A stretch of DNA of 64,000 bases, from the NCBI RefSeq assembly GCF_019578655.1, contig NC_063257.1, positions 21,824,001 through 21,888,000 on the forward strand, in the 5' to 3' direction. This DNA is from Ricinus communis (Eukaryota > Streptophyta > Magnoliopsida > Malpighiales > Euphorbiaceae). The position numbers and the translations under genes are program-made. The notes under the pieces were generated by a model. The model made no database searches. It saw only the letters and a list, made by a program, of their open reading frames with translations, and was not told the origin of the DNA. The stretch's first letter is position 1. Every line of letters begins with the position of its first letter. Below, one piece after another: positions 45,441-58,103 of this stretch.

Positions 45441-46220
45441 AGTTAAGGAGGTTAAGACCGGAATGGGCTGAGTTGATAAAGGAAGAGATCAAGAAAAAGA
45501 TTGAGGCTTGATTTATTGAAGAAGTGAAGTATCCAACTTGGGTCTCTAATATTGTGCCGATACCGAACAAGGATGGAATAGTCTAAATGTGTGTGGATTA
45601 TAGAAATTTGAACAAGGCATCACTGAAGGATGACTTTATGTTACCCCATCTTGATGTCCTAGTAGAATCTGCAGCCTCACATGCCATGTACAATTTGTGG
45701 ATGGATTCTCGGATTATAATAAAATTCTGATGTCTACAATGACAAGCTCAAAGCAATGTTCATCACCGAATGAGGTGTGTTCTGTTATCGATTGATGCCT
45801 TTCGAGCTAAAGGATACAGGGGCGACATATTAAAGAATGGCAGTTCATATCTTATATGATATGATTCGCAAAGAACTAGAGGTCTATGTGGATGGTATGA
45901 TGAGCAAGACAAAGACTCGGGAAGAGCATTTTGAAGCATTAAACAGGTTCTTAAAAAGAGCATAAAGGTATAATCTCCTATTAAATCCTAAGAAATGTGC
46001 ATTCGTTATGACAGAAGGAAAATTACTTGGGTTTAAGGTAAGTGAGAAGGGTATTAAAGTGAACCCTGATAAGGTAAAATTCATCAGAGAAATGCCACCG
46101 CTAAAGAGAAAAATAAATCAGAGGGTTCTTAGGCCGGATTCAATATATCAACCATTTCATCTCCAAGCTAACTACTCACTAATTGATAAGCTATTGAAAA
46201 AGGACCAGAACATATAATAG
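45441..46220 (+). pseudogene. Tat/Ogre-type reverse transcriptase with damaged active site
   Basis: In shifting frames: RPEWAE-like entry (45455), NLGL..IVPIP.KDG (45540-45580), VDYRNLNKASLKDDF-like (45594-45640), MDGFSDYNKILM (45700-45735) and LEVYVDGMMSKTKTREEHFEALNRFLKRA (45876-45965). The catalytic box is YVDG (45885-45896) instead of YVDD: the second Asp codon reads GGT. EGKLLGFKVSEKGIKVNPDKVKFI (from 46014) completes the domain. Multiple stops are present. Confidence 0.85.
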
Positions 46221-47135
46221 AACTAAAAGTGTCAAGAAGCCTTTGAGAGGATCAAGGGGTGTCTGGTGAACCCACCAATATTGAGGCCTGCACAACCAGA
46301 CCGGAGTTTGATTCTCCATTTAGTTGTAGAAGTAGCAATCGAGGCTGTGTTGGTTCAAGCAGCCAAAGCCGGCCAGAGCATGCAATTTACTATATTAGTA
46401 AGAAACTGCTGCCACATAAGGTGAAGTACAATGAGGTAGAGACAACCTACTTAGCCATGGTATGGTCTTCTAAGAAGCTGAGACACTATTTCCAGTCCTA
46501 TTGACTGTAAGCTATATCCAGGCATGATCCAATGAACTACTTATAAGAAACTTCATCTTTGGTTGGCAAGCTGGGGAAGTGGCTATTATTGCTTACAAAA
46601 TTTCATATTGAGTACGCCACTAAGAAAAGTGATAAAAGGAAGCGCGATAGCGGAATTCCTAGCATAAAATTCAATCAAAGATGATGAGCCCTCAATTTTG
46701 AGTTTCCAAATGAAAGTTTAGCAACAATATCTGTGTTGGATGGAGGATGTACTTTGACAGGGCAGTTAACAAGAATGATGTAGGAGTTGGAGTCTTCCTA
46801 GTGACACAATTTGGTGAAATATTACCTATAGCCAAGAAGTTGAGCTTTTGGGTCACTAACAACATGGCTGAATATGAGGCTTGCCTTTTTAGCTCACAAA
46901 TATTGCTAGCTATGGGGATCAAAGAGAGGAATCCTTGGAGACTTCATGATAGTAGTATCTCAGGCGACAGGAGATTGGAACTTAAAAGATGATAAATTGA
47001 AACCAAACCATGATTACATTTAGAAAATCACTAAAGAGTTCACCTAGTGTTAGTTTGTGCATATCAGCAAGGATAGTAATACGATGGCAAATGCATTAGC
47101 AAGGTTAGCTTTAGTCTAGGAGAACTCAAGAAAGA
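46221..47135 (+). pseudogene. RNase H and second (archaeal-type) RNase H of Tat/Ogre pol
   Basis: 46221-46510 carries the first RNase H (FERIKGCLVNPPI-like, IYYISKKLLPHKVKYNEVETTYLAMVWSSKKLRHYFQSY). 46740-47120 carries the second: MYFDRAVNKNDVGVGVFLV, WVTNNMAEYEACLF, then after a frame change DSMIVVSQ-like and HISKDSNTMANALARLA. The NNMAEYEAC block and the dual arrangement are the Tat-lineage hallmark. Stops and one frameshift (about 46940) break it. Confidence 0.85.
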
Positions 47136-48385
47136 TCAAGACTAGGCCTTTAGTGGTGGTGCAATCATACGAGCCATTTCATAAGAAGAAGAAAGAAGCA
47201 AAGGTTTGTGTTGCATTACTATATGACAAGCCATGGTATTATGATGTTCTGAGGTACTTAGAAGATGGGATATACCTTGGGTCTGTTGATAAACATTACA
47301 GGGCAGTCCTTCGAAAGTTGGTAGTCAAATTCATAACCAATCAAGGGGTGTTGTATAAAAGAGGTTCGAATGGTGTTCAGCTCAGATGTGTTGATGAAAA
47401 GGAAGTATTACGGATAATATAGCAGGTACATGCATGCATTTATGGCAGTCACATGAGTGGACCATCACTGTCCAAAAAGATCATCACCATGGTTGCTGAT
47501 TGCAATCGGTTCACTAGGAGATGCCATCAGTGTTAAGTTCATGGCAACCAGATATATCTTCTGCCATTCAACTATACACGACGAAGTCCCCATGGCCATT
47601 CTCAGCTTGGGGAATAAAAATTATAAGGTCAATCAATCCGCCTGCTAACAATGGACATTGATACATCATATTGGCAGTGGACTACTTTTCAAGGTGGTTA
47701 GAGGCAGAATCCTTCACCAAGATAGGGGAAAGCACATGGCTCAATTTGTAGAGAAAAATCTAATATGTCGATATGGGCTACCACATAACATAATGTTTGA
47801 TAATGGAGTTCAATTCTAGGGAGAGCTCAAGAAGATGATAGAAAAGTATGGAATTGTACACCACAAGTCTTCCTCCTATAGGCCATAGGCGAATGAAGCT
47901 ATTGAGGCAGCTAATAGGAGTATAAAGAAGATCATGTCCAAAATAATTGAGGGGTCAAGAGATTAGGCAGAAATTTGTTATATGCCTTAAGGGGTTATCG
48001 GACTACTATGAGGAGTCCCACAGGAGCAACTCCCTACTCCTTGGTTTATGGGATGGAAGCTGTGCTGCCAGTAGAAGTTGATATTAAGTCATTGTGAGTA
48101 ATAATGGAAGCTGAGATACCTAAGGCTGAATGGGCAATGGACTGATATGATTAGCTTAACTTGATCGATGAAACTAGAATGAGGGTGATGTACCACACAC
48201 AATTGTACTAGCAAAGGATTGCTTGAGTTTTTGATAAGCATGCCAAGCCTCGACCTTTAAAGGTGGGTGATTTGGTCCTTAGGCAAAAATAACAACCAAA
48301 TAAAAGGAGAGAGAGTGCTTAGTTAGTTAAAAAACCCAAAAGGCTAGCCAATTGCGGGAGTTAGACTGTTTCCAACATATTTTAA
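47136..48385 (+). pseudogene. Tat/Ogre-type integrase
   Basis: 47153-47422 is open (PWYYDVLRYLEDGIYL, GVLYKRGSNGVQLRCVDEKE), followed by HACIYGSHMSG (zinc-finger start), SPWPFSAWGI, INPPANNGH, LAVDYFSRWLEAESF, LCRYGLPHNIMFDNG-like, SSYRP.ANEA-like and [28 protein letters not shown] (47998-48080). The final block reads FDKHAKPRPLKVGDLVLRQK (48230-48290). Frames change repeatedly and catalytic Asp/Glu positions are partly overwritten by stops. Confidence 0.85.
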
Positions 48386-49076
48386 GATGACCTTTGATTA
48401 AACAGATTAATGACATGATTTTGAATTACAAGAATATGTTTTTGAGATTTTATATCAACATGTGTGGCAACTTCAAACAACATCTAGCAAATATAACAAT
48501 TTTCTTTTTTGCATTTTCTACTACTCTCATCCATAGTCATTGGCTCATACCGGAAAAATACAGTATTAGCGATAAACATAAATTTGCTTGAGCGGCTACC
48601 CAAGCTCTATAAGTTTCATCCACGATAGAATCACTCAGCTCTAGTAAGTTTCGAAGAATGGTTCGGCAGCTTCAAGTGTTGCAAACGTGGTCTAAGAACC
48701 GAGCGAAGATAGGACTTGGCTCAAATTCCGATAGGGTAGTAGGAATCCACTACGATCCCCCATATTTGCAGGCGAATCTGGATGGGGTATAAAATGAGCT
48801 AAGAACTAGTCCTGAAGGCACAAGATAAGAGGTGTAGGTCTACAAGGTGATATGAGTCAAATGCCACCAAGGGCACATCCAACACACCTCCTCATCAGGA
48901 AAAGTACACATCCACTCATGCCACTTGGCGTAGTTGCTAGCAAGTCACTAGCATGTGCAGCTTAATAAATATTAAGCATTATACTTCGCTATGGGGCACG
49001 TGCAGAACAACAATGAGAAGAAAAAAATAAAGAAAAGAACAAAGAAAGAGAAGAAATGAAAAAGATTAAAAAAGTC

Positions 49077-49172
49077 TGCTAAGTCGAAACCCTAACGTGA
49101 GGCTTAGGCAAAAATTAAGACGGGCTTGCTAGGCTGAAAACCCAGAAATGGGCGGTCTATGTAAAAGTTAGA
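49077..49172 (+). repeat. Paired GTCGAAACCC / GCTGAAAACCC 3'-region motif
   Basis: Two diverged copies of about 45 bp (GCTAAGTCGAAACCC... and GCTAGGCTGAAAACCC...GGGCGG...GTAAAAGTTAG). Motifs of this form recur downstream of pol in Tat/Ogre elements, so they support placing this stretch in that element's 3' region. Confidence 0.6.
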
Positions 49173-50510
49173 GCACAAAAGCAATAAATAAGCATCAATT
49201 ATGGAGCAAACAAGAACCTAGAGGATGATCAAACTACCCTGGAGTCGGTTACTTTGACCTCTTCGGGCTTGATCTAATCCCATTAAGGTCTCTACTAGGA
49301 TGAGAGGAATGAGAGTCGGAGCACTAATCAGTTGAGGAAGCAAGCTCACAATCCTCAGGTCACCTAAGCCATCCTCGTGCACCAGCAAGAATTTAGTTAT
49401 CAAACAGAATTGCCAGACTCTTTGCTAAGTCAGTGTGGTAGGATTGACAGACTCTAGTAACCTCATCAAGGATAGGAGATCAATCTTGAGCCCTCTACTA
49501 TGCTCCAACAAGCTTTGAATGGTCAGGTCAAAAAAGCTTGCCACCTCTTGGGGTGTTGGTGACTCTATAAAGGGTAAAATTATTACATCCATGGACTGTG
49601 CAGGAGCATCCATATAGCAGTAAACTCATCCATATAGGCAAACTTCTAAGCTCCTGAAGCGAAACACATGGGTGTCCGCATCCTAGAAACTCAAAGTTGC
49701 ATGAAGGAAAGTCAGATCGACTCTCACATCCCTTAAGAATCTAAGACAAGCTAACAGAAGTCCAAGCATCAACCAGACACTCTTAGAGACACCCTTCAGC
49801 AATAGCTAAAAAATAGTAAAAGAAGTTTCACTCATTATTGCAGAGAGATTTGGACCGAATGGAGAGGATAGATTAACCAAAAAGGCAACACTGGGCCTTT
49901 TATAGGCCAAGTTAAGGCCTAAGCCCACGTGGTTTTGGGCCTTATCAAGTGCAATATGGGCTAGCAAATGGAATTTAATCTTCTTATTTGTGAAATTCAA
50001 GCATTATTTGTATTTACAACCATTTTTATGATTAAATATTATTTTGACAGTCTATTTTTAATGTGATTTCTTTTCAGATGAGCTGGTAAACTACATGTGA
50101 TTTACTACCATCCAAAGTAAAACTAGTAAATGAATGAATAAAGTAGAAGTCCAAAATGCAGTACATACAAAAAGTAGGAAAGAAAAGTATCTAAAGCTAA
50201 GGTTGTGGAGGACCATAAAGAAAAAGTCTAACTATTATAAAATAGGAAAAATAAAAGTAGATCAAGACACGCCCTCTCCATTGTCGTCATTGTCACCATC
50301 TCTATGATCCTTACCTAATAAGTCACAACTTCAATGGTGTCATCAAAATCCTAGGTTCGCAACCGAGTAATCTCTTTCTCTAAAGCAATCCTCTCTGAGG
50401 CCCACCACGCATGCTCCTCCTCAGTGCTGCTCGTTCCTAAAGGCTTGGTTGGCATTCCACGGCACCATGTCTACTTGCTCAAGCAAACACACATAACACA
50501 TCATTACATA

Positions 50511-51417
50511 TTATGCATGCATGCATAGATAATGCATAAAATAAATAGGAAGAGAGAGTTTTTTGGTGGTGCTAAATAGTCTTAAAGTCATGGCCCATAG
50601 TGCCTTAGAGACCTGGCTCACATAATCCATCAAAGCTCGAGTAACCTGCAATCCAATGCAACAATGAAAATAATAAACTACATAGACAACAAAAAAATAA
50701 AGTGATAGAGCAGGAGGATGTATGTGGGTCGTGTCATGCGGTCGGTATTCTAGTAGAAAGGACTTGTCAAGGCGCACATAAAGACATAGCCACTCTCAAT
50801 AAGCATCATCATAAGGGCCGATATTGGTTGTAGTAGGTTTTCGAACAATGCACCCTTTGGAGCAGCTAGCCATGGAGGAGGCACTGGCGGCTCAATAGCA
50901 AGGGCAGATGTTGATGACGAAAACCCCATAATCCGCCCTCTCTTGCGATGGAGGACTCTCAACTGGTACTAACCCTAGGATGAACAAGAGCCGGTGTGCG
51001 TGCCATCTCTAGTCGGGTAATGGCGAGCATCCCGGTAAAATCCTTATAAGTCATGGCAGGGCCTCACCTTCCTCCACCAGCTCATCATGGGAGTACCCTA
51101 CTCAGGCTCACTCGACTAGTATTATTGTCATTTGCCTCACATGGCCAAACCCTAGGGCGGCGGTAGAGGAACGAGCTCAGCAATATGGCCTAACCTCCAA
51201 TCCCTCGGCCAGTCGCCCATGTACTATATGCGAACTCGAGAGGGTCTACCAAAAATTTGCACTCCTCTAAGGCAAGCGTCGCTATTAGGACTCCCCGCGT
51301 GCGGTGTCGCTTAGTCGGTAGGACTACCCCACGGAAATGTCTTAACATGCAAAAGAAAAATGGCACAAGTGTAATATCTAACTCTGTCAATATAAATCTT
51401 TTACCGATACCTTCCAT
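50511..51417 (-). other. Antisense open frames of unknown nature
   Basis: Short - strand frames at 51190-51417 (75 codons, starts MEGIGKRFILTELD), 50750-50962 (70 codons) and 50511-50777 (88 codons), with others at 49218-49403 and 49425-49613. I recognise no domain. Some Tat-lineage elements carry antisense genes between pol and the 3' LTR, and the position fits, but stops separate these frames and there is no protein match I can name. Confidence 0.35.
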
Positions 51418-51631
51418 TTCAGGTACTCACCTCGACCCAAGGAACGATTGTTAAGCCATCAATACTGGGCATCCAACTGATGCAAGGAGCCACTCTCAAT
51501 GCGTGAGTCAGTCCATCAGCTGAGGAAAGGAATAGTAGGACCGTTAAGGGTAGGGCACCCAACTGAGCTCAGTTAATGCTCGTGGGCGCATATCTACAGA
51601 AAGCATGATCAAAACAACAAGCATATGCATT

Positions 51632-52226
51632 ATCACGACCCGATTTGTGGGCCTATGACCGGCACTAGGGAATGGGTAGGATTAAAGTCACCAAGACCCA
51701 TAGTAAGCCTTACTAATTGACATTTCAAATATGCATATAAAAATATAATATTAAACTAATTCGACAAGCCATACACAAGTCTCTAACTAGACAATAATAA
51801 CACTCCACAATTTATTATAGACTAGATCAAACATAACATATCAGGTATACTACTGCAGAGAGTCTAGAATTTAAAATAATTAAAAAATATGGAAGTATAA
51901 AGTTATTTTCAATAGGCCCGATGGAGAAGGAAGTCGGGCTATCAAGCACAAGACGACGGAGAACCCTAACTATCATCTGAAAAAATAAATTTAAGACTAT
52001 CAGCCTCGAGAGTGAGTTAAAATCATATAATCCTAAAACAATTACAATCTTCCCAATATAACAATTATTAAATCAGGATATCATGTCATATTATACTAAA
52101 ATACATGTCATGCCATAATTCAGGAAGAAAATACAATTAAAATACTTATTGGACGAGTGTCTCAGCAGAATCCTAATCCTAATACTAGCAGCCTTTCGGC
52201 TTTCTTATTCTAATAGTTCTGACGAT
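51632..52226 (-). repeat. 3' LTR of the right-hand Tekay/Del chromovirus, part 1
   Basis: The + strand begins TATCACGACCCG, reverse complement of the ...GTCGTGACA LTR end with one change (the terminal CA is now TA). The following sequence is the reverse complement of landmarks in the LTRs at 1-6134 (CCGGCACTAGGGAATGGGTA, GAAGGAAGTCGGG, GAGTGAGTTAAAATCA). Interrupted at 52227 by an Athila-type element and resumes at 59773. Confidence 0.88.
52222..52226. repeat. Probable target-site duplication, left (ACGAT)
   Basis: ACGAT precedes the TGATGGGCTC terminus of the nested Athila-type element; ACGAC follows the other terminus at 59768-59772. One mismatch. Confidence 0.6.
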
Positions 52227-53685
52227 TGATGGGCTCTTTATGCAACCTACACCTAAGGCAGTGAACGTACCGATGCAGCCTAGCACTAGTGAGTATCAAG
52301 GTCGTATCCCTGGAGATCGGGTGAACCTAGAGTTACTACTGCTTGCTATGTTATCTAGTCTGAAATAGGGTGTGAAAGTTCTAACATACCAGCTAATGGT
52401 TATGAGTGCAATTAAGTAAATGAAGGACAACAATGGACAATTAAAAGACAATTGTAAAGAGAGAAATAAATCCAAAAGGGAGCCTAAGTGATGGAATTCT
52501 AAAGATGAATTTTATGGATTGCCGATCTTGCTTACCCGTGCCTAAATCCCGAATTGAACCTTGCCTCTCTCGAGCCACGGATTCCTAAACCTGCACTAAC
52601 CTAATGGAATCTCTTCCTATCAGATTACTACAAATTAGCATTAAGTATGATTTAAGACTATTAAGAGTTGTTAGTTCTTAATCCGGCGAGTAAATCAACC
52701 TCATCTCTAAGTGTTAACTAAAAGTCCTTACTATTCAAAATCCAATTATAACAAGCATTTCTCAATGTCAAGAAACAACCTAATAAACAATTAATCTAAC
52801 GTCTCAAATTAACTGCATCAAACTTTTATTACTGAATAGTAAGAAGATTGCAAGAATGACAATTATAAAAAACTAACAATTAAGCATAATCCATCAACAA
52901 AGGTGAACCCTAATGGATTCAAAAGATCTAGCTGCTCATGTTCATAGTCAAAGCAATTAAAGAACAAAATAAGGAAAAACAAATTAAAGGTATGTACACC
53001 CTTCTCTTTCAAGCTGAATGAGAAACCCTAAATTTGCAAATTCAAAATCTCAAACCCTAGTTGCCTCTTGAATGCTTCCAAAGTTTGTCTTGATCTTCAA
53101 TTCGATGTTGGAATAAGTGGAATCCCCCTTCAATTGATGAAAATTGATCTCTCCCGCCTACAATTGAGGTATAGGAAATATTTGATTAAGTGTGTGTCTT
53201 GGAATTGAGTCCAAAAATTGTCCCCTTCAATTAGAATCCAAAATCGCTTATATAGTTGATTCAAGACGGCCGAGTCCAGTCAGGCTGATTTAGCACTACG
53301 AGTCCAGTCAGGTCAACTGTGGAGTCTCATTAGCCGAGCCACCACAGGCCGTGCCTGGCCTAGTGCTGATCCACCACAGTCGCGGCTGGAGGCCGTGGTG
53401 GCTACCAAGGAGGCCGAAATGGCACAATTGGGGATAGCCTCTTGATAATTCAGCACGGCCGGAGTCCAGGCCGTGCTCAACCCTCGGGGTGCTTGTTCTC
53501 GCCCAATTTGATGGATTTTGCTCCGTAATCACACGTATTTCCCTCGATTGCTTATGGTGTCCTTCAAAAATGACCTGAAATGAAAAGGGAAACAAAAGAC
53601 AGGTGATTCTAGCATAAAACGGGATAATCATGCATAAAAATGTGAACAATCGGGCATGAAAACATGTGTAGTATGATGCTTATCA
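52227..53685 (-). repeat. 3' LTR of the Athila-type element (1459 bp)
   Basis: Near-copy of 58340-59767; the most different part is the GC-rich block around 53270-53480. A TATA-like CTATATAAG (- strand) lies at about 53248-53256. The 113-codon frame at 53308-53649 has a 107-codon counterpart in the other LTR and is an LTR shadow. Confidence 0.92.
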
Positions 53686-53697
53686 AATTACCCCATA
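53686..53697 (-). other. Polypurine tract of the Athila-type element
   Basis: On the - strand TATGGGGTAATT precedes the LTR start TGATAAGC, with TTGAGGATAAGCAAAAG upstream. It is short and imperfect but in the expected place. Confidence 0.75.
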
Positions 53698-55493
53698 CTT
53701 AAACTTTTGCTTATCCTCAAGCAATTTACAACTCACTCCTCAAAAGATATCAAATAACTCAATCAGCTGCATTATAGGAGGTTAGCTCAAAACAAATTTT
53801 AAAACTCCGTAATGATTTTTTCCCAAAATCCCCAAATCACTAAATCCTTAAGAGAAAGAGCAAACTTAATAAAGTTGCTAAAGTTAAAATGATAAACCAT
53901 CTAAATTAAGAGATTGAGAATCATGCCTCACAAGATATCACTCAAAACACACAAGTGTATATAGGTGAAAGAAGATCGCCAAGCTCTCAACGCAAAAATA
54001 CAGAAAAAGTGCTTACCATAGGCTTGCTTATGGATTCAATCTCCACTACTACGAAATAATCAATAATCATGATCAAAGGGTCTTGAGCCAGGTTGTAATG
54101 GGGTTAAGGTAAGGTACGTATAAATATGGAAAATAGGCTACAAGTTGCTGGAAGTTAAGCAAGTAATGCAAGAAAGTAATGAAGGATCAAGTGCTGTACC
54201 AAAATGAACACTAAGTTGCTCTAAAAATAAGATGATGCTCGAAATGAACTAAATTAATACTTTCTACATTTTTTTTGTTGTTTTTTTTATATATATAAAA
54301 ATATATACTATGTATATATATTACAACAGCTTATGTAGGAGTTGTTGGTTATTGACACATACAATAATCAAGGGAGCATTTATGAAAAATCTAGCAACTT
54401 AGTGAAATATATGAATGCAGATTGATCCAAAGTAAAATGCAGCATAACTTATATAATTTCCAAAGCAACAATGGTAGAAAGAATGGTCAAATGAATAGAA
54501 GTGATAAGATGAGTATCAACGTTATTATTGTCACGAAAGGAATGGCTAAGGCTCAAAATTGGTTCACTAAGGGAAAAATAGGGTTAGGCTTTTTGGCCAA
54601 ATTGTGTAAATCCTAAGTGCCCAAATCATCTCACGATTATTGACAATTCATGTAATCTCAATGATATCGTAAAGCAAGTTCTAAACAGAGATTCCGTAAA
54701 ATGCTCACTAATGAAAGAAAAGGGAGCATAATAGTGATGCACCAATTGGCTCAAAATCTCACCATTCGAGTGGGTTAAAATTGCATGAATTCTCAAACCA
54801 AAGTTTAAACAGTCAATCACAATAATAAGCAACAATATTAACGTTGTTCTATATCTAAGATAAAGTAAAATGGAAGAATTTAAGGAAAATACCGGTTTTA
54901 CCCGGGCCGGATTGTAATTAAGAGATTCGCTCATTGCCTTCTTCCAACAAGGTTCGATAAAAGCTATAAGGGAATCCATTCAAAGGAGAAAATCATTAAC
55001 TACTCGATTAAAACAAAACTCAAGATAAGGACAGTAATAATGAATGGACTCAATCAATAAGGGATATTAAAACAAGATAAAAACAGAAAGATAAAATCCA
55101 GATCATGACAAATCTACGGTGACTACCCCACACTTGTGAAAGACACCGCCCTCAAAGGTGAACAAGGTAGGCACTCCAAAATAAAAGGAATAAAATACGT
55201 AAAATGAAGCTAATTATGGGAGTCCATAAAAGAAATTAGAAAACTAAGAGAAAAACAAGACGACAAGAAGAGATAAAAACTAGAAAGTCTACTAGATACT
55301 GCCCTTGATGTGTACTTTAACACTTCAAAATATGTCAGTCCTCAAAATTACGTACGACCATCAAGTAGGCTAACTCCTACAAAATTCAAGAATAAACACA
55401 TTCCAAGCAACATCTAGTAAAAGGTTCAATAAGATAGCATCTCCTCAAAATCAAACTTACTAAAAACAGACTGAAATATCTAACTGCAAATGA
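53698..55493 (-). other. 3' non-coding region of the Athila-type element
   Basis: About 1.8 kb, AT-rich, with a poly-T/TA stretch at 54268-54325. Frames such as 54626-54979 (-) show no recognisable env-like or other domain. Confidence 0.6.
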
Positions 55494-56312
55494 CTACATA
55501 AAATAAAATAAAATAAAAAATGTCCAAAAATTCAGAAAGCAAAAATAGATTCGGGAATGCCTCCCCAAGGCGCTTCTTTTTGTTCGAGTCGCCCACCGAC
55601 TGATCAAAGATTCCCGCATCATGCAAATTAAGAAGGTAGGCTCAATGTAAGTTGGGGTTCGAGGCATATAAGCGCAATGAAAAGGTCCGATATGTGCAGT
55701 AGATGTCCAAGGAGGTGCTCTCTGGACCGATTTAGGATGTCCATTCATCCACTCCGAATTCCGGCTAAGTGATCTGTCAAAAACAAACTTGCAACTACCC
55801 TTCTCGGGTCTATCACGACAAAGTCTCATATTGATACAAGTTATTTTTTCGGATAAATAACACATACTAGTAGGGGAAGAAACATGTATAGCATCATCCA
55901 TTTGTACATCTTGTGGTTGTGTATTACATGCAAGATCAATTCCATCAATACAACAAATGGCATGAACATGGTCGGTGGAAGAACTATCAAATGAGGGTAA
56001 ACTAAAAGTGACACAATCGTCCCCTACATTAAGTTCTAACTTCCCCTCAAATACGCTCTATTTTAGCTCTACCGTGGCAAGGAAAGGTCTCCCCAAAATT
56101 AATGGTATACCATGCTCATTGTCCATATCCAAAACCATAAAGTCCATGGGAAATATGAACTTATCTACCTTAACTAGCACATTTTCCACAATTCCCTAAG
56201 AAGCTTAATGTAATTGGTCACTAATTGTATGCACATCCTAGTGGATTTTGCCTCCCCCAACCTAGCTTATTGAACAAACTAGTGGGCATGACGTTTATGC
56301 TAGCCCCCAAAT
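55494..56312 (-). pseudogene. Athila-type protease C-terminal part and downstream frame
   Basis: Reading - strand from DLGAS (56299-56313), the protease active-site block continues as INVMPTSLFNKLG, then [24 protein letters not shown] and [16 protein letters not shown] (about 56190-56060). A stop is followed by VFEGKLELNVGDDCVTFSLPSF. The frame then runs into 55901-55494 (MDDAIHVSSPTSMCYL...), which has no domain I recognise. No RT follows; pol is missing beyond this point. Confidence 0.78.
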
Positions 56313-56560
56313 CGGCCTAATGCATCATCAACATATAAATTACCTAAAGTGCAAGGAATAGTGAAACTCCCCGGATCGTGACGTTTCTCCGCAACTTGCT
56401 CAAACACTACCGAGCACTCCTCATTGTCGAACATAGGCGACCTCCTCCAACTTCCTTTTCCGCTAAGTATGTCCTTTAAGAACTTAGCATACTTTGGCAT
56501 CCGCTCCAATACATCAATAAAAGGCAAGTTAATATGCAGTTGTCTAAAAATATCTAAAAC
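56300..56560 (-). pseudogene. Athila-type gag-protease linker
   Basis: IPFIDVLERMPKYAKFLKDILSGK, NEECSVVFEQVAEKRHDPGSFTIPCTLGN is the conserved block before protease in Athila and Tat elements. It ends in a one-base frameshift just before DLGAS, so the linker and protease are no longer in frame. Confidence 0.82.
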
Positions 56561-57100
56561 TTATCGAATCGCTTCTTTCGCCTCGCTTGTTTATCTCTAG
56601 CGGGATAAGGAATCTTAGGTTGATATTCCCTAACCGGAATTGATTTCACCTTTGTCCCTCGGGTTCCCTAACCTTACCGCTTGCCTTAACTGCACATCAA
56701 TAGTGGCGTCATCAAAACAAAGGCTTAGAAGGAGCCGAAACTAACTTACACCGAACGCAAAGTGATGGCATTCACGTGCTCCCTCAAGTTAGACTCGGTG
56801 GTGCTCGGAGTGCTCCTTGCCGCCTCTCGGACAACATCTTAGAGATTTGGCCAATTTGGGTCTCCAAGTTCGAATCGAGGCCTCACGGTTCCTAAGTGCA
56901 CTATCGGTTTACTGAACCTCATCTCCGACGTCACAAACTTCATCATAAGCTCCTCTAAATTTGACTTCTTTTCCGGTAGAGGAGGAGCTTGTGCAGTCCA
57001 AATTGAATGTTGCTACCGATGAAGTCTCCGAAAACTAGGTGGACCCTCGAGCGTTATTGTTCCTCCAATCAAGTTGGGATGATTGCGCCACCCGGGGTTG
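56561..57100 (-). pseudogene. Decayed gag C-terminal / linker region of the Athila-type element
   Basis: About 540 bp with frequent stops and base composition unlike the neighbouring gag (richer in C and G on the + strand). Fragments such as NWRNNNARG-like and SAPPLPEKKSNL-like suggest the usual proline- and charged-rich gag tail. No intact motif. Confidence 0.45.
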
Positions 57101-58103
57101 TATGTATTCTTTGTAAGGATCGCTCACGCTGGGGCATTCCCATATAATTAACTGTTCAACATCGCACGACATAGCGAATTAGATGGAAAAGTAGTAGAGG
57201 ATGAAGCAAACATACCTCCATGCAGACAACAGACCGTAATGCGGCCACCACAAAACTCGCACCAACGTCACGCGTGAACCCAAGATCCTGAGTTGGTCGA
57301 TCTTCTTGGCTAGAAGCTCCACTTGAGCTCGCCAAGGCTGTAGAGTCCACTTGGTTGACCACTCCTTGTCTTCCTGGGCTCTCCTAGAGGATTGCCATTG
57401 ATAGTTGTTCATGGCCATTTCCTCTATCAAGTTCGAGCTTGCTCGCCGCCCATCGTTTAGCGCCCCACCGCCGCAAAGCATCCACCATCTCGCCTCGCTG
57501 CGAGGTTCAACCCGTCAGAAGGTCCGAACTGCATCCACACCGGCAATCCGTGATGTGGGCAGCATCTCAAAAGATCTTTAAATCTCTCCCATGCATCGTA
57601 CATGCTTTCATCATCAAACCGCACAAAAGAAGATATGTCATTTCTAAGTTTAGCGGTTTAGTGGAGGAAAATACTTATATAAAAATTTTTGGCCAACGCC
57701 TTCCAGGGTAGTGATCGTCATTGTGGAAGAGATTGCAACCATCTCTTTGCTCTGTCCCTCAAGGAAAATGGAAACAATCTCGAATGGCATCATCGGTTGT
57801 TCCATTTATTTTGAATGTGTCACAAATCTCCAAAAAGTTGGAGATATGTGCATTGGGATCCTCGCTGGGCAATCCTCCAAACTGCACGCTTTGTTGGATC
57901 ATCTGGATAACATTGGCCTTTATCTCAAAATTGTTGGCCGCTACAGCAGGTCTGACTATACTAGTTTTCGTCCCATCCAAAGATGGTCGAGCAAACTCGA
58001 CATCGTTCTCCCGATCCTCATCGGCGTGGGGGTTATGGTTTTCCATCGTGTCTAGTCTATCCATAGGTACCTCAACCTCAATCTCCTCCTCTTCTAATTG
58101 CAA
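57100..58103 (-). pseudogene. gag: Athila-type gag
   Basis: On the - strand 58103-57759 reads ...[51 protein letters not shown] in pieces. After a frame change come [52 protein letters not shown] (about 57640-57530), and then NLIEEMAMNNYQWQSSRRA (about 57440-57380) and QVELLAKKID. These are the capsid and C-terminal blocks of Athila gag and closely match 26689-27111. Three or more frameshifts are present. Confidence 0.88.

Larger units (their letters stand above)
48386..51631 (+). other. 3' non-coding region of the Tat/Ogre-like element
   Basis: More than 3 kb without + strand coding. It includes the tandem GCTGAAAACCC...GGGCGG motif (49077-49172), the region of short antisense frames (49218-51417), and ordinary AT-rich sequence. 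Long 3' non-coding regions are normal for Tat/Ogre elements. The 3' LTR is not in the window; the Tekay element begins at 51632 and probably sits before it. Confidence 0.6.

Noticed and set aside
53308..53649. 113-codon - strand frame starting MFTFLCMIIPFYARITC, seen again at 59408-59731
   Set aside because: The two copies are the two LTRs of one element. They differ by indels that change the C-terminal half, as expected for non-coding LTR sequence.
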